From: Macrotrachela quadricornifera | Taxonomy: Eukaryota > Rotifera > Eurotatoria > Philodinida > Philodinidae | NCBI GenBank assembly: GCA_022393335.1 | Contig: JAJEKB010020913.1 | Span: forward strand, 555,144-619,143 | DNA length: 64,000 nucleotides | Direction of reading: 5' to 3' | Shown: positions 1-12,048 of the stretch, piece after piece | How the letters are laid out: every line of letters starts with the position of its first letter | How positions within the stretch are numbered: the stretch's first letter is position 1 | Program-made: the position numbers and the translations under genes | The notes under the pieces: generated by a model | Told to the model about the DNA's origin: nothing | Database searches by the model: none | What the model saw: only the letters and a program-made list of their open reading frames with translations

Positions 1-992
1 TATCGTTTTAGCTAATTAAATCGAAAATCTAAATTTTAACGGCGGCCACCTCCATATTAACTTGGTTGGTCCTACGGCGGACCCTCTCTTAAGTGTTATG
101 CAGGGATGTTCACCAATTTCAGATTCCATGGTAACAAAAGAATCAATATCTCGTTGCTTAGAGATTTAAAAACCATTTGATAAGTATATTGAACAAGAAC
201 GAAACGAGTTTTGGTGTGTGTCTCACTTTCATCCATGTCACCCTTAAAATAGCTACTTTCTTTAATCTTGAGTGAGAAAAAATTTGTTTATGATTTTAAA
301 AAAATCATAGTGAGCTGTTGGAATTTTTCCCACTGTGGAGAAAAAGTAGAACTGATGGCATTAACATGAACAAAGAAAAAGGAGTATGAAGAGCTCACAC
401 ATCGGGTGATGGAAGCATTCAAAGCAACCAATTTCTTTTTTTTTATCGCTTGCTAACTTTCTATTTGCAATGTGCAAGAAACAGTTGCATGTGGGAAGAA
501 AAATTCAAAGATACATGTTAATGCTTTTTGCCTTACAAAACAAAGAAAAGAAAATAATTGGGCTCCATTCATTCTTACAAAAAATGCACAGAGGAAATCA
601 TAAGCATATGTGAAAGTCTTTCAACCAAAATTCTCAGGTAATTATCCTTGAAAATCTAATTTGTTAATAGGCAGACTTCCACGGAAATATCGAAATGCAG
701 TTTTATGAGGTGCATGCTTATTTAATGAAAAAGTTTAAAAAATAGGGTCTGTGGGAACACGAATAGTTTTTTTTAGCTATAGTGATTGATCCCGATTAGT
801 TGATCTTCATCAATTTCTAGCATTTATATATTCATTACAACTAACTAACAATCGATTTTGTTCATCTGAATGGTGCTATAGTCAATTGTTGAATACATTC
901 CGTTTGACCTTTGACTTCGATTTTCTAAGAGTACTGGTATCCATCAGGTCTGTATGATTTATTTCTAGATAATTTTCTTTGCGCGAATAAAA
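1..992. other. intergenic, no gene recognised
   Basis: A+T-rich sequence without a long open frame or a recognisable family. A pyrimidine-rich splice-acceptor-like site ending in TTTCTAG lies about 25 bases before the start codon of the next gene and could mark a 5'-UTR intron or a trans-splice site. Confidence 0.5.
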
Positions 993-2501
993 ATGGCATG
1001 GACATTTCAACAGTGGATGTATTGTAATGTTTTCACTAGTGTTGGTATATGTATCGCTACTACAATAGTTATGTTAATTACTCTATGCTGTTTTCCTAAA
1101 GGATTTTACGGTGTGGTTGCTAGACTATTTAGAATCAAGCGCTGTCTAATCGATGTGAATCACAACGTTATCAAGTATCATTCTAATCTGTCTGCGTCGC
1201 ATGGACACCATCATGATATCCGTCACTTTTTTCACAGGGCCACTAATACTTTTAAAAGAGCTAAGAATTTCGTTCACTTTACAGCAGATGATACGGCCTC
1301 AAATGATCAACGTAGTGTGCCAAAGACAACTGAAAAGCGTCGTATATGGCCTTCTTCAGATACTGTCATAGAGATGTACGAGCGAAATTCTGTACGTATA
1401 TCTACCCGTAGTAATATGAAGAAACGAGATTTTCCACAGGTTATCCATTCTGCAACGGCACAAGCGAATCAACAAAAACTAGTGTCAAATGGAAAACTAG
1501 CCTCTTCAGCGAAACCACACACTGCATTGAACGTGCCGGAGGATTATCCAGTTCATTCAGCATATTCGCGAGTCATATTAAACGTATATGGTAAATATTT
1601 ACCTTTACGTAAGAAGAGAAATCGATGTTTGATACTGATGACCACCAGCGTTGTCATTTCGGCTGTGATTATAGCTTTCGCCGAAGGTTGTGTGTTAGCG
1701 AGTACTACTGCTTATCAAAGTCGTCCATGTCCTTCGCAAGGCGACATGGAATGTTTTTATGGGCCTAATGCAACCTATTTTCCATGTACAACCGGAAACA
1801 ACATCAGTCTTCCTTCATCGATCATTAGCACAACATGTTTTCGATGGGTTGCGCCTCAATTAGACGTTTCAGATGTTCTGACACAGATTGGTGTTTGTAC
1901 TGGTTTACTGGCTGCCTTTGGATCACTTACCGAAGTTTTCCTACGATTATTACTGTATGTGTATCAACAACGCCGTTGTGTAGCAAACGGCATGCGTTGC
2001 GTTTTGGAGAAAACAGTAGGCATCAATAATATTACTCAACCACTTTGTCAATGTTGTATCACGTTCCCATTTCGTATTCCTCCTCCTAACATTTGGTTAT
2101 ACCAACATCCAATATTAGTTTGTCTGATGATCATAATATATATTGGCGTTATAGTAGGATGCATACTAGCATTTATCCCTTTGATATACTTTCAAGTCAC
2201 GGTGACATCATTTACCTATATTATTCTATTTGGGATTGCGCTGCTGTGCTTTTTCACTATGGTATGGGTCATTTGGGAAGTCGATGAAATCTGTCGAGTT
2301 GTACCAGGTGGATACAGAAAGATTAGTGATATTATTGAAAGTCAAGCGTTCAAAAATATCAGTAAATTTGGAAAAATTACCAAGACAGATAAACTAAAGG
2401 ACGATTTGGGTGGCGCGGATTTTCCATCAGAAGAAGAAGACTCCAAATCAAAGAAAAAGTCCGTTGCATCTGATAATGAAACATGTCTGATGAGTAAATG
2501 A
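993..2501 (+). CDS. multi-pass membrane protein of unknown function
   Basis: A single 502-residue open frame starts at an ATG in a good context (aaaATGG) and ends with TGA. I do not recognise the family. Visible features: a hydrophobic segment at about residues 15-36; a basic cytoplasm-like stretch rich in His, Lys, Arg and Ser up to about 205; hydrophobic segments at about 210-235, 292-320, 372-397 and 402-428; and a charged C-terminal tail rich in Glu, Ser and Lys. Between the second and third segments is a Cys-containing loop with N-x-S/T sites (NATY, NNIS), which suggests an extracellular domain. This gives about five membrane spans, so a surface protein, possibly a receptor or tetraspan-like protein. 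The single-exon structure and healthy composition argue for a real gene. Function is not assigned. Confidence 0.75.
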   Translation: MAWTFQQWMYCNVFTSVGICIATTIVMLITLCCFPKGFYGVVARLFRIKRCLIDVNHNVIKYHSNLSASHGHHHDIRHFFHRATNTFKRAKNFVHFTADDTASNDQRSVPKTTEKRRIWPSSDTVIEMYERNSVRISTRSNMKKRDFPQVIHSATAQANQQKLVSNGKLASSAKPHTALNVPEDYPVHSAYSRVILNVYGKYLPLRKKRNRCLILMTTSVVISAVIIAFAEGCVLASTTAYQSRPCPSQGDMECFYGPNATYFPCTTGNNISLPSSIISTTCFRWVAPQLDVSDVLTQIGVCTGLLAAFGSLTEVFLRLLLYVYQQRRCVANGMRCVLEKTVGINNITQPLCQCCITFPFRIPPPNIWLYQHPILVCLMIIIYIGVIVGCILAFIPLIYFQVTVTSFTYIILFGIALLCFFTMVWVIWEVDEICRVVPGGYRKISDIIESQAFKNISKFGKITKTDKLKDDLGGADFPSEEEDSKSKKKSVASDNETCLMSK

Positions 2502-2636
2502 CATTCAAAAATAATGCTTCACATCTGAGATTTATGAGAAAGTATTGAATACTCTGTCCGCATAATGCTTTTCTACCCGAACTAATCTTTGTTTAAGTTT
2601 TTGAAATATTCTGATAATTTCTTCTTTCTTCTTCAG

Positions 2637-3600
2637 AGTGCTGGTTTAGAATAAAGAAACGGATATGTGGAAGCAAGTCGAGTCCACTCCTAGAAGAAGG
2701 TTTGATCCTTCTTTCTTTTCTCACTCAATTAATTGACGTTTTGATTTATAGTGGTTACACAACTTCACGAGATAACGAATCTTAGCGAAGATGGTATCGT
2801 ATGATAATCATATATTTTTAATAATATCTTGTTTTGTTCTAGATATTGAAAAATGGCATGCTGTGCGTCTTCAGATTTTCTTGATCTAGAACATTTTTTG
2901 TCACTTTTCTAGGGTTTTCTCAAGGATTGTCCAAACGGTCTCGACAAGAAATTATTTAAAAAAATCTTTGAAAAATATTTTGTGAAAGGTTCTAGAGCGG
3001 ACTCTTTCTGCGAGTATGTCCATAGATTAGTTCAATGCACATTTATTTTCTTTATTCACGTTTTAAGATACTTCTTTAAATCATTCGTTACAAACAAAAC
3101 TGGTAAAGTCAACTTTGTTGAATTTCTTATCGCTATTGCTCCTAATATTCAAGGAGATTTGATGGATCGACTCCATCTCACTTTTGAAATGTGAGCCAAT
3201 TCGATCAATATTTTCTGACAGCTGATCTTTCTCACTCTAGGTACGACATATCAGGATCTAATAGTATTGAGGAAAAAGAACTGATAAAATGGATAAAAGC
3301 AATGGTAAGCACATCTTCTTTTTGATTTGCATTATGATCAATGCTCGTTACAGTACGATGTTGTTGACATGCCCAATCATGGTCGTGTGGGTATATATGA
3401 CCCAAAAAAGATTGCCAAAATAATTATGAAAGACCTCGACACAGATCATGATAGTAAACTATCCAAAAAGGAATTCGAAACAAGGTAACCATGAAATCTC
3501 AATTTTTCTTTACTTTCAATGTTTTACTAGATGTCGTGAACATTCAACGCTAATGACATTACTTCTTCCTCAACATCAGGGTGATCCAACGAATGATTAA
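2637..3600 (+). CDS. neuronal calcium sensor / recoverin-family EF-hand protein (5' end incomplete)
   Basis: Spliced reading gives a protein that aligns along its length with NCS-1/hippocalcin/recoverin proteins, membrane-associated calcium sensors of neurons and sensory cells. Exons by GT-AG and phase: about 2637-2699, 2752-2793, 2843-2862, 2913-3013, 3068-3190, 3241-3304, 3354-3484 and 3531-3600 (TAA). Diagnostic is the GFLKDCPNG motif (family: GFIKDCPSG) just after the helix ending EKWHA. EF-hand 1 is degenerate, as in the family. EF-hand 2 (VTNKTGKVNFVE) has lost the first Asp. EF-hand 3 (DISGSNSIEEKE) and EF-hand 4 (DTDHDSKLSKKE) keep the ligands. The first coding exon, with the initiator Met and any N-myristoylation Gly, was not resolved; the upstream frame reads CGSKSS, close to the family N-terminus. 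Introns are 47-60 bp. Confidence 0.85.
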
Positions 3601-4029
3601 AAACTTACAGTTGTGTTCATCTGTGTCTTTTCATTGTCACAAATATATTTATACTGATGTGTTTTTGTGCACCAGAAATTAATAAAAATCAAGAGAACTG
3701 TTTTGAGAGATTGCATGCATTTTCAAATCTTCATTATCACTTTTCAATGTTTGATTTTAAAATTTTCTCGATCATTTTTATTTTATAATTATTTCATCAA
3801 GACTTTCCGTTGACGACAATGCATTCGGATAAATTAATTACTTTTTTGACAACTATTCACTGATTGATAATTTTTTTTAATTAGAATCATTATCTATTGT
3901 TAAAATACATATTATTTTGTGCTATACAAATTTTAATATTTTATTATATACGAAACATCCAACGCAAAAATTACATTTCTTCAGTATCGTTTCAAACCGT
4001 TGAACCATCCCATTTAGATTCAAGATGTT
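3601..4029. other. intergenic, A+T-rich
   Basis: Three-prime flank of the calcium-sensor gene, with an AATAAA-like signal near 3681 (attaataaaaatc). No coding signal was seen. Confidence 0.5.
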
Positions 4030-4849
4030 TCATCTTATCTGGTCTGAAATAAAATGATATTTATCAGTAAAATTTTAATTGGATTTTTCCTAGATATTCT
4101 ATATACAATGAAAAAGTTAATAAATATAACTATAATAAATACCCGTTCGAATAAGATCAGAACCTCCACCAGTAAGATAGAGAACAAGTCCTATATCAGA
4201 TCCATTTTTAATACGAATGATTGTTAATATTTGCGGTTCATGAAAATTATTCATATCAAAATAAAATTGCTTCGATATTTATGTAATACAATCAGTACAT
4301 TGAGTTAATTTCTATTGAATAGTAATTTTATCATTCCCATTAACTTGATGTAGAGAAGTAGAAAGTGAAACTTGAATTTATGAAGTATGTTTTAAAATAA
4401 GTTTTTTCTCTTGTAGATATAATATAAGTCCAAGATTTATATCTCGACAATCACTCGCTCAAGTTTTTGATACTCGAAGAATAAATTTTTTATCTGGTTT
4501 TCTTACAGATATGATTTAATAATTTATTGTTATTTGTACATTTCTTGTTCCTTGGCAAACAGCTTCCACAAATTTCAACGAAATATTCGTATTTTTTTAA
4601 AAGTAATTTGATACATACAATCATCAGATAGAGATTTTATTGCTAATTGAACATAATTTTCTGATTGTGAGGAATTAGGAATTGCATATGAAGAATTTTT
4701 CGTCACATATGCGGTTCCATTCGATAGATAACTTGGATATTTTGTATAAGCACGTTGATTTATTTCATCAATTGCGTATATCGTTTGACCGTTATCGACA
4801 GTAAAGATGACTTGCGGAGGAAAATATGGTTGGACACTGGAACATACTT
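4030..4849 (-). pseudogene. secreted-protein family member, broken
   Basis: The minus strand encodes QPYFPPQVIFTV...TIYAIDEINQRAY...TKNSSYAIP, clearly related to the protein starting at 45287 (QPYFPLPITFSM...VIYAIDELNQQAY...TKNSSFAIP). The frame is lost near 4590 in a run of A, and coding-like sequence resumes one base out of phase with a Cys-rich EICGSCLP stretch. A further coding-like piece lies at about 4150-4265 (ILTIIRIKNGSDIGLVLYL), possibly followed by an intron and a last short exon. No signal peptide is present, because the 5' side is replaced by the palindromic element at 4856-5236. Family identity is unknown. An intron cannot be wholly excluded, but a degraded copy is the simpler reading. 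Confidence 0.55.
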
Positions 4850-4855
4850 TTGAAT

Positions 4856-5236
4856 ACCGGGTGTTCCAGAATAATTGCAACATTATTTGTTTTATGAATA
4901 CTTCTGCGCAGCCAAGTGATATAATTTTGATTATTTTTTCAAAAGATGCGCCTTGAAAAGTTCTACAAAAAATGCTGAAAGAAGTCCCTACTAACATATT
5001 CTGATAATTTTTCCCATACTCAAAATGAAACACTACAATTTAATGCTGCTTCCCACCGTATTTGAAAATGAAGAAACGTTTGGAAGAATTTCTTATTTTG
5101 CAATAGGAATTCGCGTACATAGTTTTTGTAGAGCTTTTCAAGGCGCATCTTTTAAAAAAAATCAAAATTATATCATTTGGCTGCGCAGAAATATTCATAG
5201 AACAAATAATGTTGCAATTATTTTGGGACACCCGGT
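4856..5236. mobile_element. palindromic MITE-like element, copy A
   Basis: Inverted arms of about 130 bp, roughly 85-90% alike by eye, start ACCGGGTGTTCC and end GGGACACCCGGT around a spacer of about 110 bp. Each arm carries the motif GATGCGCCTTGAAAAG(T/C)TCTAC (4945-4966 forward, 5128-5149 reverse). The same motif recurs in elements near 21.9, 23.2 and 29 kb, and the GGGTGTT(C/T)CA terminus recurs at 28711. It carries no transposase, and the small open frames inside it are by-products of the palindrome. It lies directly at the 5' boundary of the broken secreted-protein gene. Confidence 0.75.
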
Positions 5237-7518
5237 TTTTCTTATTTTGTTTTTTCTTAGGTCACTTAACTACTAATGTGACTAAATGCTTTTTCAAAAA
5301 TTTGACCTTACTGCCTTTAAAAGAAAGCAAAAAATTTCGAAAGCTATACTATTCAATCAACTATGTTCCATGACTTTTTCTTTTTCTTTGACGAACAAGG
5401 GTTTTTTTTATTTATTTTTATCCATTACAATAACGAAATATAAAATAAATTAATCTGATGGATCGTTCATCGATATCTAATCAATCTGACTGAATAGAAA
5501 TCAATTGTTTATCAAAAAGTCTACATAAAATTTTCCTTTTCAATATTTGAAACTTTCAAGAGGGGAAAAAGCGTACTTTTGTATTTCTGAAGTACGAAGA
5601 AATATGGAGGACTCAAAAAACTACAAAGTACGCTTCCCTCCTGGGAATTTTTATGAAATTAAAGTTGCTTGTTTTAACAAAAGAAAATCTGAAAAATTGG
5701 TGATTTGTAAAAAAAGAACTCAATTATTGTGATTTCAGAAGAAAAAAAAAATCGCTTTTAATAGATTATAGAAATAAATGATTAAAATGATTGAATTTTT
5801 AAACGATTCTTTTGATTTTAACGATTGATACTTGTTTGGGATCATTTTAAAATGATTCCGAATGTTAAGTACAAAAAAAAATATTTAATAATTTATGAAA
5901 AAAGTTTTACAGTTGATCATCATCTTCCTCATTAGTTGTCATTTTTTTCAGATTCTGTTTCTTTCTACAAATATTAAATAAAACATTATTTAAAAGAGCG
6001 CAATTTAACTTTTTCTGATGGTGTTAATATTACTTTATTAACATATTCAGATACATCAATATGAGCGTATTAATGCTAAAATAAATTCATTTTTATTAAT
6101 TTTCATAGTATTACTGACCTTTATTCATCTAATTCGAATATTTTATCATTTTGATCAAATGAATGAACAGAAAAAACAAAACAATAGTTGAATATTAATT
6201 TAACTCTTTCGACGCGATGCGGAGCTCATTACAGGGCAGCCCAAATGCTCATTTATCGCAAAAAAAATTGAATATCTCTATAGTACTTTGAGTTGAGGAA
6301 TTGATCCTTTTATTGATGATAAAGGAATGTCCATCGTTAATATTGATAAAAGTTATTTTAAATTACTACAGTTGATACAAATAATGAGAAAATTATATTC
6401 ATGTCACCACGAATGGATTGATTCTTCATAAATCTCTATTTTCTTACCATTTCTGAAATTATTTTAAGATGCATTATTCTCACAGATAATAAAAGCAAAA
6501 TCATGGAAAATTTTGACATATTATTGTAGATAGTTAATTCTAAATAATTATTTCGACATATGTAGATGATAATATTTTGAATTTTTCTCTTAAAGATGTA
6601 TTATGAAAAGTTCTATAAAAATTCTAATAATTAATTTCTATTGACTTGTGTTAGTAATGGTTTCTACCATACTAAAAATGAAAAATCTATATACAAGTAC
6701 TATTTCTTATTCGCTTGAGAAAATGAAAATGCTTGATTTTTTTCAAATGGTGCAGCTTCGAAGAAAATATGCCATTATCAAGTGTTTGGATTGTTGTAAA
6801 AGTTTGCTTCATTCTATCAATAATAGCAGATCGAATTATTGCTGAATATCGCCTAATGAGTTTATACATGATATCATTCGTTCTCCAACTTCATGATGAA
6901 CATTCATGAAATTAAATTGAAATTATATTATCATTTCGAACATTTGTAGAAAACTATTATTTAAAAAAAACTCAATTAAATCGATCAAGTTGTATAATTG
7001 ATATCTATTCTATTTTTTTATCGATAATATATTTTGAATCTAAATAATAAAATAAATTTTAATTAATAATTAGAATATTTGATAAACAAGTAATTATATA
7101 GATTGATGAAAAGTATATGTTGACTTGCCATTGTTTTATATAACATTGACAAAGATACGAACATAAACCTTGAGAAAAAAAAATACTAATGTCTCATGAT
7201 AATGTGATTGATATTAATCAATATATCTGTAGGAAGGTAATATATCATGTGATAATGCATTTTATAATATTATATATTTCAAAAATTATTTTAAAGTATT
7301 TCTAATATAATGTTTCATTAAATTTTAGAATACTTTCATATTAATTAATAGAAAAAAAAATCTATTTGAATGTAAAAATGCCTTTTTTTTTAAACATATT
7401 TATTCAATAAATGAAAAAAAAATGTCAATTATAATCAATAAATATACCTGAGAAAGAAAAAAAGATGTTAGTCAATAAAATAAAAAGTATCGTTATTTAA
7501 AAAAAACTAATATATAAT
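5237..7518. other. long A+T-rich interval with weak traces of coding sequence
   Basis: No intact gene recognised. On the minus strand between about 6870 and 5925 there are short stretches with protein-like composition in shifting frames. One is a Glu/Asp-rich C-terminal-like exon ending at 5928 after an acceptor near 5977; another is an open frame at 6687-6869. They could be remnants of one decayed gene, but no family is recognisable. Confidence 0.3.
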
Positions 7519-8029
7519 TTAAACTGAACGCATAAGTGTTCCAAATTCAAGTCTATTAATTCTTCCATCATGATCATAATCTGCATAAGTAAACATTGCA
7601 CCAGCAGGATCATAATAATTAGATTTATTAGCAACATTTGGTGCACCAATACCAACATCAGGACCAACACCATATACATGATTTTCTTCAGCAGGATTTG
7701 TAGAAAGTGTAAATTTTTCATATTCTATTGGATTATGTGTAAAACCAGCTACAGCAACATCAAGACCAATTGGATATCTTAATGTATGACTTGTTGGTTC
7801 AAAAAATGACTAAAATTATTTTATTTATATTTATTTAAATAATTAAAATAAATAAATAAAATATTACCGATAACATTCGAATATGTTCAGGAGATATATG
7901 TGGTGTTGATAATCTTCTTTCATCTCTTATTGGTCCAAGAATATCTCGAAATTCTTGTTCATTTATTGTATCATGATGATTTATACGAGAAAGATTAAAA
8001 TGTGTATCTAATAATAATTCGTCACTCAT
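7519..8029 (-). CDS. EF-hand domain protein, two exons
   Basis: Exon 1 is 8029-7868 (starts MSDELLLDTHFNLSRINHHD) and exon 2 is 7809-7519, separated by a 58 bp GT-AG intron in phase 0, giving about 150 residues. The C-terminal loop DYDHDGRINRLEF is a canonical calcium-binding EF-hand (Asp at loop positions 1, 3 and 5, Gly at 6, Ile at 8, Glu at 12). An N-terminal helix-loop-helix (SRINHHDTINEQEF) is EF-like but degenerate. The central part is not recognised; it contains PIGLDVAVAGF, a Gly/Pro-rich turn and a YYDPAG motif. There is no signal peptide or membrane segment, so it is probably a cytosolic calcium-binding or axoneme-type protein. The function is an inference from the EF-hand only. 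Confidence 0.75.
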
Positions 8030-9811
8030 TTATAAGAAATATATATCTAAACGTTTGAATAGAATTGACTTATTATTGAATAAAACGTTCGATTAATAAA
8101 TACCTCTCTTATCATATTTATCTGTTCTATCAATCGGAACGAATACTCTTATCATTTATTGCATAATGATCAATATTATTCAAATAAAAAAAAATCAAGG
8201 AGAATATTCAAGTTCATAATAACTATGCCGACTATTTTCTATTATATGTATATATTTCACCTTAAATCATTGTCAATAAAAAAATATCCTTGAATTTTAC
8301 GACATACGATTCATTATATTTAATAATAAACATCAAATATGTATATATATATATTGTTAACGATATGAAAGAAAAAATTCAACATCCTTATTATATCTGC
8401 TATTTGACTCTTTGGTCACAAAAATATTTTATTTAATATAATATGATAAATTGATGAAGCAATAGGTATATTCAAATTATTGATTATTATATTTATTCAT
8501 AGATTATTTTCTTATAAGTACAAATCTTTTTAATTGATTTTTTTCATTATATTATTATTCAAAAATCAATCATAACAATATTTATTACAAATTAATAATA
8601 ATAATAATAATAAAACAAAATTATTAATTTAATCTTTGATTTTGATAAAAAATAATGATCATCTATATTATGAAAATCATCCTTTTTTAATATTTAATCA
8701 TGATTTTCATTAAATTATATTGATAACTATCGGCATTTTCTTACAACAACAAAAATGAATTAATATGTAAACCTAAAAATTGTCAAAAAGATTCATTTTT
8801 GGAGTACCGTAAGTGTGAAAGGCGTATTGACCTGATACACATTATATTTATATATACTTTAATATTTTCTTCTTCCTGCTGCAAGATGTAAGTAAGAGAT
8901 GGAAACGATGTAACAATAATATTTATTTTTTTATTCTAGAATAATTTCATCGGAGTTAACGTCGGCAGCAAGACAATGATCCGAAATATCGAAGTAATAT
9001 TTCTAAGCAACTCATCATTGATAAATATCGAACAGTTCCGACGTAAATCCTATCGAGGATATTTAGTCAATCCCAAAACAAAAAGTCGAAAAGAGAAAAA
9101 TCAAACATATTGTTGAACTTGAACTCATTTTTGCTGAAGAATTTTAAAAAATTGTGTGATGTCAATAAAAAAAAAAGATATTTGCCTCTTATTTTTTCTA
9201 AAGACGAACGAATAAACTATTGAAATATAATATTAGATATTGTATGAATGTCTATTGATAAATGTGCAACATATGATCTAATGTAAGATGATATGGTAAT
9301 TATCAGACAATGATGATTATAACTGAAATAATTTTCAAACTAGGTTTACATTCAATTATTATCACTTTAACCATATTAAAAATACGACACATACGAAAAG
9401 ATACAACTTGTTAAGCTGTATAATTTCCATAATCTTGCTATTGTCTTATATATTTTATTTAAAAAAAAGTAATTAATACATCATAAGATGTACCTATGTT
9501 TTTTTTAAATTCTATTTATTCCATCAATCTACTTATGTTGATTACAAAGCATGTTGATTAATTCTTTCAACTGCTGAAATATGGCTTATTATATAATCTA
9601 ATTATACAATCTTTAATCTTAATCTAGTATATGATGTATCACAAATATAAATGAGGTTACATAGTGAAGAATATATATTTGCCATTGCCAATTCTTTATT
9701 AATTTAAGACCTTCATCTCATCCCTCAAAAATTGATTTGTTGGATTAAATATTACTTTCTTACCGGAGAAAGGGGATTACAAGTTTAATGATTCAATAAT
9801 GGATATTTAGT
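8030..9811. other. intergenic, very A+T-rich, with microsatellites
   Basis: Contains a (TA)n run near 8343-8355 and an (AAT)n tract at about 8592-8613. A 46-codon ATG frame at 8976-9116 (+) is basic and unremarkable; I do not call it a gene. Nothing else seen. Confidence 0.5.
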
Positions 9812-11244
9812 TAAGGTGCGAATAATGCAAAATTCAAGTAGATTTTTGTTTTCGTTCGTTTGTATATGGTTTGATAGAGCGTGAAATGCTGATCACAAAT
9901 ATATACTTTTTATTTCGATTTGATTGTAGTTTGACTGAGAAAAACGCTAAATGAGTCAGATGATTACAAATATCATATATTTAGATATATTTCGTTTCTT
10001 TTACAGAAATTGTTAAATTTCAAGGCCATTTATTGTGTGAAACTCTTTTTAAATATCATATTCTGACTCAGCGTGAAAAACTGAATTAAAAAATGCTATT
10101 TGATTAGATTCAAAGCCAAAAAAAGTTTAGGAAATCCTGTCATATATACATAGCTCTATATGCTCAAAAGTACATATCTGTGGCCAATCTTGTAAACCTA
10201 TCTAGTTTTTTGTAACAAGAGATAGAGGCAAGTGTCCTATCTCATTAGAATCGTCAGATCATGAGCTACAAAAGTATATATTTTGTTTTTTCAGATTTTA
10301 TTTCATTGTTGAGAAAATCCAGCTTCTTCCTCAATTAGGTGCCATATTAGAAAAAAGGCTGAAACATGGACTCATATTTAGCTCTTTTTATTATAATGGC
10401 TCAATTAAAAAGCAAAATAAATGGCATATTCGGATTCAGCGTGAAAAACTGCATCGAATCATATATATTTTACGAAATTTTTTTTCCAACCAAAAAAAGA
10501 CCCCTGGGGGACCAAGGACAAAATTTTTGAAAAAAGTCCTGAGGGGTACCAGGGGTCTTTTTTTGGATGGAAAAAAAACTTCGTAAAATATATATGATTC
10601 GATGCAGTTTTTCACGCTGAATCCGAATATGCCATTTATTTTGCTTTTTAATTGAGCCATTATAATAAAAAGAGCTAAATATGAGTCCATGTTTCAGCCT
10701 TTTTTCTAATATGGCACCTAATTGAGGAAGAAGCTGGATTTTCTCAACAATAAAATAAAATCTGAAAAAACAAAATATATACTTTTGTAGCTCATGATCT
10801 GACGATCCTAATGAGATAGGACACTTGCCTCTATCTCTTGTTACAAAAAACTAGATAGGTTTACAAGATTGGTCACAGATATGTACTTTTGAGCATATAG
10901 AGCTATGTATATATGACAGGATTTCCTAAACTTTTTTTGGCTTTGAATCTAATCAAATAGCATTTTTTAATTCAGTTTTTCACGCTGAGTCAGAATATGA
11001 TATTTAAAAAGAGTTTCACACAATAAATGGCCTTGAAATTTAACAATTTCTGTAAAAGAAACGAAATATATCTAAATATATGATATTTGTAATCATCTGA
11101 CTCATTTAGCGTTTTTCTCAGTCAAACTACAATCAAATCGAAATAAAAAGTATATATTTGTGATCAGCATTTCACGCTCTATCAAACCATATACAAACGA
11201 ACGAAAACAAAAATCTACTTGAATTTTGCATTATTCGCACCTTA
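9812..11244. repeat. 1.43 kb near-perfect palindrome (foldback element)
   Basis: Sequence from TAAGGTGCGAATAATGC at 9812 is mirrored, ending GCATTATTCGCACCTTA at 11244. Arms are about 700 bp, with only a handful of mismatches seen on reading (for example near 10180/10875 and 10247/10807). The centre is near 10528 and holds a diverged hairpin around ACCCCTGG/CCAGGGGT. Each arm carries several copies of a GCGTGAAAAACTG-like motif (about 9877, 10070 and 10437), related to the motif in the smaller palindromic elements of this window. There is no transposase. The open frame at 10436-10690 spans the hairpin and is an artefact. No clear target-site duplication was seen. Confidence 0.9.
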
Positions 11245-11892
11245 CATAAATGTCCGCATATATAATAAAAATAAAGATTATTTTAAAAAAGAAGCTCTGT
11301 AGTGTCCTGTATCTTGATAAATTCATGAAGAACAAAATATAATTGAAATATATAATGCAAGCTTGTACCAAGAAATTTTGGAGAGAAAATCGAAAAAGTT
11401 TTTTTGGTTTTCTTGAATAGGATAAATATAAAACAAAATGATTCTTTTTATAAGATATTTCATTATTAACACATGAAAAATACAAAGATATATTTAAACA
11501 AATAATTACAACAACATTTAATTTAAAAAAAATCTTTCGTAATTAACAAATGTTTATAAAATTAATGCTTGGTTGAATGAATAATAAAAAATAAAAAAGA
11601 TCTTAATCATATTTATTAATATTCATTGTAAATGATTTTCTGAAGAAATATTTTCATTATTTAATATATCCATATTGGTATTTCGTTTTAATCCACTAAA
11701 ATTAAATATAAATATAATATTAATTCTTTTCAATTAATTATTTCTTTAGTTAATTTATACTACTCAAAACAGATTTTAATATCATTTTAAATTGCTTTAT
11801 TTGTTCATTCCTCATTCCTCAAATTTCTTATGCAACTTATAAGTAAATAAAAGTCGAAGGGAAGTGATCTACCAAGAGTTTTTATCTTTAAA
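11245..11892. other. intergenic
   Basis: A+T-rich; the open frame on the minus strand at 11231-11485 is Phe/Lys-rich, lacks family features and overlaps the palindrome. Nothing called. Confidence 0.5.
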
Positions 11893-12048
11893 TTAATCTA
11901 ACCATGTTGAATCAATTCCTGCATTGATATAAATTGATTTACCAAAATCAATGTCATTAATATGTCGATCAATTGGTTGAAGAGAATTTTTTCGTGATCT
12001 AATTTTTGGTTCACACAATGTTTCTTCTTTAACATCAATATTTTCCAT
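11893..12048 (-). CDS. candidate small protein, 51 aa
   Basis: An ATG-to-TAA frame of 52 codons reads MENIDVKEETLCEPKIRS..., then ...RHINDIDFGKSIYINAGI..., ending in STWLD. It is hydrophilic, has balanced codon use and contains a basic RKNS phosphorylation-like site, unlike the Lys/Phe/Ile-rich noise frames around it. Size and composition recall small intrinsically disordered kinase-regulator peptides, but no family is recognised. It might instead be one exon of a larger gene. Confidence 0.35.
   Translation of the reverse strand: MENIDVKEETLCEPKIRSRKNSLQPIDRHINDIDFGKSIYINAGIDSTWLD

Noticed and set aside
8976..9116. 46-residue basic ATG frame (MIRNIEVIFLSN...)
   Set aside because: Length is compatible with chance, with no signal, domain or splice context.
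10436..10690. 84-residue open frame across the palindrome centre
   Set aside because: It is read through both arms of a hairpin and has no family features; a by-product of the inverted repeat.
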